Positions 1 to 6,300 of a stretch of 7,176 nt of DNA are shown one piece after another. Where the stretch lies: contig JALFTB010000023.1 of NCBI GenBank assembly GCA_022779465.1, positions 1 through 7,176 on the forward strand, written 5' to 3'. A model generated the notes under the pieces. That model ran no database searches. It saw nothing but the letters and a program-made list of their open reading frames with translations, and had not been told where the DNA came from. Position 1 is the stretch's first letter; each line of letters begins with the position of its first letter. Source of the DNA: CAG-533 sp022779465. GTDB taxonomy: Bacteria; Bacillota_I; Bacilli_A; RF39; UBA660. Made by a program: the position numbers and the translations under genes.

Positions 1-2
1 AA

Positions 3-98
3 TACACCGTACCAGGCTTAAAAATAGGTTCAATCATAACATTAACAACAATCCTAACAGTAACCTTAATAACATATAAAAAGAAATCTAAAAAATAG
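3..98 (+). CDS. C-terminal end of a membrane protein, possibly YfhO family (5' truncated)
   Basis: The reading frame is open from the left edge of the window and ends at TAG (96-98), leaving 31 residues. They begin YTVPGLKIG, continue as one hydrophobic membrane-spanning segment rich in Ile, Leu and Thr, and finish with a short Lys-rich cytoplasmic tail (KKKSKK). The pattern of a Tyr/Pro/Gly turn before a last transmembrane helix and a basic tail resembles the C-terminus of YfhO-type multi-pass membrane proteins, which are linked to lipoteichoic acid or cell-surface glycosylation in Firmicutes. That family call is an inference from a short piece; another polytopic membrane protein or glycosyltransferase is possible. 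The gene converges on the minus-strand gene that ends at 121 and shares the hairpin at 79-107 with it. That the segment is coding and ends a membrane protein is likely; the family is uncertain. Confidence 0.55.
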   Translation, partial: YTVPGLKIGSIITLTTILTVTLITYKKKSKK

Positions 99-107
99 AT
101 TTCTTTT
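79..107. terminator. Rho-independent terminator, probably bidirectional
   Basis: A perfect 12-base inverted repeat (AAAAGAAATCTA at 79-90, TAGATTTCTTTT at 96-107) encloses a 5-base A loop and includes the stop codon of the plus-strand gene. T-rich sequence follows on the plus strand. On the minus strand the arm is followed by a run of T, so the hairpin can also end the gene that stops at 121. The stem has little GC, as is common in very AT-rich genomes. Confidence 0.75.
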
Positions 108-120
108 ACTTTTCTTTAAT

Positions 121-1806
121 CTAATTTATTACAAATGGACTTGATGCTGTACCAGTTCCACCACTTATAGTTGTTGCAGATTTAAGAGAAACTACGGGGC
201 GAAGCGCGCGAGAGTAGCCAACGTAATCGGCATTCAAGCGACCAACACCACCAGAGCGCCAGACGAGAGCAAGATCGAAATAGAAAACATACGGCGAAAG
301 AGTCCAATAATAGTAGTTTGCATTATTTCTTAAATAAGATGTAACTGAGTTTTCATCATAATTATTATTCATACCCACCATACCAGCTAATACTATCTCA
401 TCTACTGTTAATAATCCAATTTTATAATCAAGGTTACCATTTCCATTTACTGTATCATCAACTGTAAATTCAGATAACTTTCCTCCATCATTGTCTTTTG
501 GACATATTAAACTAGGGCCAGTTCCATAAGTAGAATTTTCTTCACCTCTTTGTTCAACCCCCATATTTCTTATTGTAGAACCATATACAGTCTTTTCTTT
601 TTGATAACCTAAACCGTTATAAACCATAGAATCTTTATTAAGTACTCCATTTTCTGATTCAAATATATTAACAGTAACATCTTTAACTGTGCTTTTGTCA
701 TTACACCATATTGTATCAGCAAGTTTATCTGTATATGATGTTAGTTTTGCTTTATACCATGTTTCTAAGTTTTGTAAGATTGTACTTTTATTTATATTTG
801 CATGGGTTGCTGCATATGTAGTTGAATTAGGCGTTCCATACATAAATCCTATATATGCATTATCATCGCCATTTTCATTAAATTCAGTTGTATATGTATC
901 ACCATTATATCTTGCAAATGCTAGGGTGTCTCCAGTATTTGTACAACTGGCAGATGAATAATCATATAAAGCAAGCTTTATTGAGCCGTCACCTGTTATT
1001 CTTACGATTCTCCAACACATATTAGCAAATGACACAAAGTTATTTTGTACATTGCCTCTAAAATAATATGAAATTCCATAATCATCTGGGGTTAAACTCA
1101 TTACTGCTTCATTTGATGCAGATGCGTCAGTTATTGGATTAGTTAATGTTGCAGTAGGACTTGCATAATTTTTTTTTATTCCAGCAAGTAATGTGTTACT
1201 TACTGCACTATCCCAATTTTTAGGAGCTTTCTCTGTTGATGTTCCATCTATTTCTATTACTAAATGAGCTGCAAAATTGGCTTGTTGAGCATAATTTTGA
1301 TTGTCACTACTATCATTACCAGTATTTCTTGGTTTCAAAAATATCTGTAATGTATATTCATGAACATTTCCAGTTCCTTTTACATGATATCCTGTTCCTA
1401 AAGATACATCACGCTCTCCAATGTATGCATTACTTAATACATTTGGAATTAAAGCACCACTATTTGCTATATTAGTTCCGGTAAGTGTATAACTTAAATC
1501 TAAACCAAATTCATTGTTATCAATTACCATTTTAACTTTATAAAACATTAACAATTCTGTTGTATTGTTTCCTATTACTTGGAACTTTTTAGTTACCCAA
1601 GCTTCTTCTCTTGGATAGATATTTGATACAGAGATATTATCAGACTTATTATCATACACAACATTCATTTGTCCACCTTTTGCTACAATAGTTGAAGCAC
1701 TTTCACCAGGTGTTGCTGATGTAAAGAATGCATAGGTTAATCCACTACAAAGTAATACTAGAGCAAAAGTAATTGCCAGGATTATTATTTTATTCTTTTT
1801 CTCCAC
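121..1806 (-). CDS. Secreted TasA-like / C-type-lectin-fold protein, putative DGR target protein
   Basis: The protein has 561 residues from the GTG at 1806. Residues 7-26 are a hydrophobic signal peptide or anchor after a Lys-rich start, ending GLTYAFFTS, which resembles SipW-dependent TasA/camelysin leaders. Residues about 30-190 look like the beta-sandwich of that group. After a linker near 195-240, the rest resembles the FGE-sulfatase/DUF6273 version of the C-type-lectin fold: MCWRIVRI near 264, WYKAKL near 350, YYYWTLSP near 499, RPVVSLK near 536 and a SPFVIN end. Four Cys lie in this part (about 264, 288, 368, 435). Residues 506-537 have composition and codons unlike the rest and match an adenine-mutagenised DGR variable region. 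Such proteins usually act as ligand-binding surface receptors whose binding face is rewritten. The longer GTG at 1818 is rejected because it overlaps the Shine-Dalgarno sequence. The ligand is unknown. No LPXTG motif or C-terminal anchor is visible. Confidence 0.88.
   Translation of the reverse strand: MEKKNKIIILAITFALVLLCSGLTYAFFTSATPGESASTIVAKGGQMNVVYDNKSDNISVSNIYPREEAWVTKKFQVIGNNTTELLMFYKVKMVIDNNEFGLDLSYTLTGTNIANSGALIPNVLSNAYIGERDVSLGTGYHVKGTGNVHEYTLQIFLKPRNTGNDSSDNQNYAQQANFAAHLVIEIDGTSTEKAPKNWDSAVSNTLLAGIKKNYASPTATLTNPITDASASNEAVMSLTPDDYGISYYFRGNVQNNFVSFANMCWRIVRITGDGSIKLALYDYSSASCTNTGDTLAFARYNGDTYTTEFNENGDDNAYIGFMYGTPNSTTYAATHANINKSTILQNLETWYKAKLTSYTDKLADTIWCNDKSTVKDVTVNIFESENGVLNKDSMVYNGLGYQKEKTVYGSTIRNMGVEQRGEENSTYGTGPSLICPKDNDGGKLSEFTVDDTVNGNGNLDYKIGLLTVDEIVLAGMVGMNNNYDENSVTSYLRNNANYYYWTLSPYVFYFDLALVWRSGGVGRLNADYVGYSRALRPVVSLKSATTISGGTGTASSPFVIN
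190..306 (-). other. Putative DGR variable region (VR) in the C-type-lectin domain
   Basis: Read on the coding strand, codons from WTLSP to RPVVSLK stand apart from the gene. In the 32-codon core (196-291) my hand count gives 8 A, 36 T and 52 G+C (54%), while flanking sequence is strongly AT-rich. Twenty-nine of 32 codons end in T or C. The Arg codons here are all CGC, whereas MCWRIVRI earlier in the gene uses AGA. This fits a template with many AAC/AAT codons whose first two A positions were randomised while the third base was kept. The segment falls where the variable ligand-binding loop of C-type-lectin DGR targets lies. The exact ends cannot be set without the template repeat. Confidence 0.78.
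193..210 (-). other. GC-rich 3' end of the VR, candidate IMH-like site
   Basis: The last codons of the variable block (CGC GCG CTT CGC CCC GTA on the coding strand) form the most GC-rich run in the region and encode the conserved ALRPV motif. In characterised DGRs a short GC-rich element at the 3' end of the VR (initiation of mutagenic homing, IMH) marks where cDNA synthesis and homing start. Position and composition agree, but the assignment is inference. The GC content could also come partly from mutated codons. Confidence 0.5.
1169..1177 (-). repeat. A9 homopolymer inside the DGR-target gene
   Basis: Nine consecutive A on the coding strand span ATA AAA AAA AAT (Ile-Lys-Lys-Asn), in the linker between the TasA-like part and the lectin-like part. 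Slippage here would cut off the whole C-terminal domain. Runs of this length are not rare in such AT-rich DNA, so a function is not implied. Confidence 0.4.
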
Positions 1807-1817
1807 GGTTATTATCA

Positions 1818-1822
1818 CTCCT
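1818..1822 (-). promoter_or_regulatory. Shine-Dalgarno site deciding the GTG start at 1806
   Basis: AGGAG on the minus strand (followed by TGATAA, which extends pairing with the 16S rRNA 3' end) lies 11 bases before the GTG at 1806. The upstream in-frame GTG at 1818-1816 begins inside this AGGAG, so it cannot be its start. The chosen start gives MEKKNK followed directly by the hydrophobic leader. Confidence 0.7.
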
Positions 1823-1835
1823 ATTTTTCTATTTA

Positions 1836-1865
1836 ATTGTACAATAATTTAATTTATTTGGTCAA
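1836..1865 (-). promoter_or_regulatory. Sigma-A-type promoter of the DGR-target gene
   Basis: On the minus strand TTGACC (1865-1860) and TACAAT (1841-1836) are separated by 18 AT-rich bases. They match the -35 and -10 consensus at 5 of 6 positions each. Transcription would start near 1829 and give a 5' leader of about 20-25 bases carrying only the ribosome binding site. The terminator at 1939-1969 closes the preceding unit, so this gene appears to be transcribed on its own. Confidence 0.65.
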
Positions 1866-1899
1866 GATTAATACAAACGTTACATATGATGAATATTTG

Positions 1900-1927
1900 T
1901 CCACTTTTCCACTTTAATTGTCTACTT
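1900..1927 (-). repeat. Three AAGTRGA repeats upstream of the promoter
   Basis: The minus strand carries AAGTAGA (1927-1921), AAGTGGA (1914-1908) and AAGTGGA (1906-1900), with starts 13 and 8 bases apart. The outer two are also followed by CAA. They sit some 35-60 bases upstream of the -35 box and could be an activator site. The unequal spacing and short unit make this weak. Confidence 0.25.
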
Positions 1928-1938
1928 ATCAACATAAA

Positions 1939-1969
1939 AAAAGCTATTGATTTTTTTTCAATAGCTTTT
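1939..1969 (-). terminator. Rho-independent terminator of the protease / cohesin-like operon
   Basis: A perfect 12-base inverted repeat (AAAAGCTATTGA at 1939-1950, TCAATAGCTTTT at 1958-1969) has a 7-base loop. On the minus strand a run of T follows directly. The hairpin overlaps the TAA stop of the upstream gene (1970-1968), as at the other end of the window, where a hairpin also overlaps a stop codon. Confidence 0.8.
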
Positions 1970-3392
1970 ATTCTACATCTTTTAATGCTCTAGAGTTTTT
2001 ATTATCTTTATATTTTTTAATTCCAAATAGAACAATTAAAGTAAGAATTGAACCAGCAAACATTCCTAATATAAAGAATAAGATGTTATATGATATACTC
2101 TCTTTTTCTTTTTTATAAGTATCTATTTTTTTAGTAGTTGTTGTTGTAGTTACACTAATCTCTTCATTTTCTTTTAATCTATTTACATTTAAAGTATAAG
2201 TTCTAGTTGTTTGATTTTCTGCTGTAACTAGTAATGTTATTACATTATTACCAACTGCTAAATTGGTATTCCCTTTAACGTCTACTTTAGCTTTAACATC
2301 ACTTAAAGTATAAGATAAATTTAATTTAGTTATATGAAATGGAACTTCTAAAGTATAATTAAGAATATCTTTATTAAAGTTAATATTGCTTTCTTTCATA
2401 GATAAACTTTTAAGATAGTTATCATTACTTCTAGAATCTCCTCTACTGACATAAATTTTATATTCTGTTTTAGTTTGATTTTCCGCAGTTACTGTTACTG
2501 TTATAGTTTTAGTTTCACCTTGTTTAATATTAATACTTTTACTAGGACTATAACTTACTTTAGATTTACTATTATTAGCAACACCTTCTACTGAAAATGA
2601 TTCTACATTAGCATTCAATGATACATTATAACTTTTAACACTTGCTGAAAATTTAATACTTCCTGAACTAACACTTAAACTTCTTAAAGTACTATCTCCA
2701 TTACGATTATCATTTCTATTAACAACAATTGTATATGTTTTAGAACTTCCATCTTCAGCTTTTACTACAATATTAAAAGTATTTTTACCATAATTTAAAT
2801 TTTTAGTACCTGTTCCACTAACTGAAGCACTACTATCACTTTTAGTTGCATTTATAGTTATAGATGAGTTATCTGTATTTACTGTATAGCTTGTTGTATT
2901 AGGGTTAAATGCTGGGTTTAAATTCATGCCACTAATACTCAAACTAGATAATGTATTAACACTTGATTTAACTCTAACTGTTGCTGATACACTACTTCCA
3001 TCATAACTATTATAATTATCATCTGAAGCTGCAATATTAGTTAATTTAACAACCATATTACCACTACTTGGCATTTTAAATTTAACACTACCTACAGTTG
3101 TAGCACTTGGATAAGTATTATTGGTTGTAATAGAAATACCTGATGCACTACTACTATAAACAGTCCAACCACTACCAGCACTAAATGAACTAAAAGTACC
3201 TCCTGCTATAACAAATTTAGCTTGAAATCCTCCTAAATTAAACCCATTAGGTGTTACTTTAATATTACAAGTTATTGTAGAACTAGCATTAGCACTAGAT
3301 GGACAACTAAGACTAGTTCCTACACTTGCTGCTTTAACTCCCAAAGGAAGTAATAAAAACATCATTAAAATATAAATATATCTTTTCATCAT
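1968..3392 (-). CDS. Membrane-anchored surface protein with cohesin-like domain and cadherin-like repeats
   Basis: The protein has 474 residues. Residues 1-21 are a signal peptide (MMKRYIYI, hydrophobic core, cleavage likely after VKA). Residues 23-143 look like a cohesin-type beta-sandwich: a GGFQAKFVIAGG strand, a SGWTVY segment, VGSVKFKMPSSG and an LTNIAASD strand, with two Cys (C30, C42) that may form a disulfide. Three cadherin-like beta-sandwich repeats (PF12733-like) follow at about 147-226, 234-318 and 323-406; each starts with an LxSLS-type strand and ends with xYxIxVxR. A Thr/Lys spacer (414-425), one transmembrane helix (435-458) and a short basic tail finish it, so the repeats face outward. 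No sortase motif is present. The ATG at 3392 shares its A with the TAA of the protease gene and lies 8 bases after GAGG; ATGs at 3398 and 3389 are alternatives. Its likely role is a surface scaffold or receptor for the dockerin of its operon partner. The cohesin call is from strand pattern only. Confidence 0.85.
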   Translation of the reverse strand: MMKRYIYILMMFLLLPLGVKAASVGTSLSCPSSANASSTITCNIKVTPNGFNLGGFQAKFVIAGGTFSSFSAGSGWTVYSSSASGISITTNNTYPSATTVGSVKFKMPSSGNMVVKLTNIAASDDNYNSYDGSSVSATVRVKSSVNTLSSLSISGMNLNPAFNPNTTSYTVNTDNSSITINATKSDSSASVSGTGTKNLNYGKNTFNIVVKAEDGSSKTYTIVVNRNDNRNGDSTLRSLSVSSGSIKFSASVKSYNVSLNANVESFSVEGVANNSKSKVSYSPSKSINIKQGETKTITVTVTAENQTKTEYKIYVSRGDSRSNDNYLKSLSMKESNINFNKDILNYTLEVPFHITKLNLSYTLSDVKAKVDVKGNTNLAVGNNVITLLVTAENQTTRTYTLNVNRLKENEEISVTTTTTTKKIDTYKKEKESISYNILFFILGMFAGSILTLIVLFGIKKYKDNKNSRALKDVE

Positions 3393-6300
3393 TACCATAA
3401 CCTCATATTTCCTTTAATTGTATAATCTGCTAACTTTTTAACATCTGCTATATTTAATTTACCATCTAAAGTAACTTCTCCTGCTATAATTTCATATTTA
3501 TTTAAAATATTACCTTTTAAAGTATGATCTGCTAACTTTTTAACATCTGCTATATTAATTCTACCATCACTATTAGTATCTCCTGGTACTACATTAACAA
3601 TTTCCGTTTCTAAATTATTATCTCTATATATTTTAGTAACACTAGTAGTTGTAATTAAATCATTTAATCCTAATTTACTTCCCTTAGAACTATATACTTC
3701 AACAAAAACATTATCATTTTTTATTATATTATTTAAGTAATCACTTAGCTTAGTATTACTAGGTATATTAGTTATATAATCTATATCATAAAGATAATCT
3801 TTAAAATCAATTAATAAATCTGCATGCCACATTGCATATAAAGTAACTATTGTTCCATTAGTTGTTGCTAAATTCTTTACTACTTCTTCATCGGTATACT
3901 TTTTGCCAATTCCGTTTAAAGATGTATTCCATCCTACAAAAGAATATCCTTCTTTAGTATATAAATTCTTAGATAGATTTTTTACTTCATGAAGTAAGAA
4001 ACTTTGGTTAGGCATCTCTCCATCTCCACCATTAGCATCAAATCTAACTTCATAAGAAATATATTTCCATACTGCATATAACTCTATAACATCATTATCT
4101 ATTTCAGTCATTTCTCCAACTAATTCTTCATCAGCATATTCAGCTACAGTTGCATTAGGATTCTTACTCCAACCTATAAATACATAATTATCTTTGGTAA
4201 ATAAATTTTTACTTAATGGTCGATATTCATCATTATTTAAAACTAAAGCATTAACACTACCATCTCCACCATTAGCATTAAATACAACTTTATAAGATAT
4301 ATTACTTACGATAGTTAAATTTATTTCTTTATCATAACCATCATAATAACTTAAAATACGTACTTTAGTTGTTCCTTTTTTATGAGGTGTTATTAACCCA
4401 TTACTATCTATTGAAGCAATTGTTTCATCTTTTACTTCATAAATAAAATTATTTGCTAAAGTTAATTTAGGATATAAGAATTTACTTATATTAATATTAG
4501 TTGTATTAATATTTAAACTGATATCTCCCATATAACTATATTTAAAATTAGTATCTTTAATAACTGGTATTCTACTAATGTCTTCACTACTATCCATAAA
4601 CCAATTATCATTAAATTTATTCCAACTACTATAATTATCTATATTAGTTAATTCTCTAATAGTTTTCTTTCCAACATTATCATAACTAATATTTTCATTA
4701 TTACTCATATAACCATAATTATAAGTATAATAAATATTCTTAAATGTAAGTTTTCCCGTACTGGCATTATCAAATAAACAAGATGACTTACCACAATTAT
4801 AACTAGTTATTTTTCCACTAGCAATGGCATTAGTTATGCTTATACTATTCTCTTGATTAGTTGATAAATAACCAAATAATCCTCCACCTCGATAATCAGA
4901 ACTAACATTTCCAATATTTTCTATATTATTAAATGATATTGGTGATTTAGATTCATAAGGTAAATTCATAACTAAACCAGCTATTCCTCCAACATAATCA
5001 CTACCACTAACAATTGAACTATTAAATAAATTATCAAATTTTTGTCTACTTATTTCACTATCTATTAAAGTTAAATTAGAACCTGCATAAATATTACCAA
5101 CAATACCACCAACATACTTATTACCGTTAACAATGCCATTTAAAACTTTAACATTACTTATATCTAATACTTTTTCATAAGTGACACCCCAAGCATGTCC
5201 CAGTAAAGCTCCTACAAAGTTATTACCAGTAATATTAACATCACTTAAAGTTAAATTTTTAATATAAACATCACTATAATTTTGATTATAAGTATTTGCA
5301 AATAAACCAACTACATTTTCACTAGGCCTATTAATATATAATCCTTTAATAGTATGTCCATCACCATCTAATCCTCCACTAAAGCCATCAGATGTATTAA
5401 CTATATTAGATACAATACTAAATGAACTATACTTAATTGGTTCCCATCCTTTACCATCATTATAAAATAATCCATCTTTATTTTGCGTATCATAAGTTAA
5501 ATCTATATCATTACCTAACTTATAATAAGCAAACTGATTAGTTCTAATCATATCTAATCCTCTAGCATTAGTTATAATGTATGGACTTTCAATAGTACCA
5601 TCACCTTCTAATATTTCTGCATAATTAGATATCATTAAATTAAATGAAGCATACTCTTTTCCCTTATAGTAAGCTGATACCACATAACTACCTAATTTAA
5701 CATCTTCATTAAATCCAACTAAAGTATTTATATAATTGCTAACCGCATAATTACGATAAAATTTAAACTTACTAGTTACATCAACTCCCCCAATAGTTTT
5801 AACTTTAAAATCAATCTTATCATTACTTGCTAAGTTTCTACTATAACCACTCAATATAATTACATTACTTTCCGAAACTAACTTTTGAATAGATATTGAA
5901 TCAACATTTTGAGCATCATTCATTACTATTTCAGGTTCATTAGTTACATTACTAGTAGTAACTGACATTTCTCCTAAAATATTGGCTTTTATTCTAAATT
6001 TATCTTGATCTAATACAATATTTTTATCACTTACATCAATTGTATATAATCCTGGATAAGTTACATCTGTCTCTCCTAAATATTCAAAAGAACCATCTTC
6101 TCCATTAGAATAATATACTTTTAAATTAGTATTAGCACTTTTTACTGATACTTTAACTTTATTTAATCTTTCTTTTGTTTTAAGTTTATCAAATACTTGA
6201 TAAGTCATTCCATTATTTTCTGCTGCATAAACATTATCATAATTCTTCTTACTTACATCATAAATAGATGTATAAGTTGAATAAGTAGATTCATATGCAA

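Noticed and set aside
96..190. A DGR-type hairpin just downstream of the VR
   Set aside because: Some target genes have a hairpin a few bases after the IMH, but I see no good inverted repeat in 124-190; the only strong one nearby (79-107) is about 90 bases away and reads as a transcription terminator.
190..306. GC-rich block as a small piece of foreign DNA or an insertion
   Set aside because: The reading frame and the C-type-lectin motif run through it unbroken (WTLSP to RPVVSLK), there are no flanking repeats, and the bias is specific to loss of A with T or C kept at third positions, which fits DGR mutagenesis better than transfer.
689..961. 90-codon plus-strand open frame
   Set aside because: It lies antisense inside the 121-1806 gene, has no ribosome binding site, and its protein has no recognisable domain; it is a shadow of the coding strand.
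1236..1475. 79-codon plus-strand open frame
   Set aside because: It is antisense to the same gene, rich in His, Leu and Tyr as expected from a reverse-frame reading, and has no start signal or family resemblance.
1816..1818. Upstream GTG as the start of the DGR-target gene
   Set aside because: The GTG begins within the AGGAG ribosome binding site, leaving no spacer; the GTG at 1806 has a usable 11-base spacing and leads directly into the signal peptide.
1968..3392. Sortase-anchored protein
   Set aside because: There is no LPXTG-like motif before the C-terminal helix; the Thr-rich spacer, helix and basic tail indicate direct membrane anchoring.
3425..3556. Repeat array resembling CRISPR
   Set aside because: There are only two copies, inside a coding frame, and they are explained by the duplicated dockerin motif.
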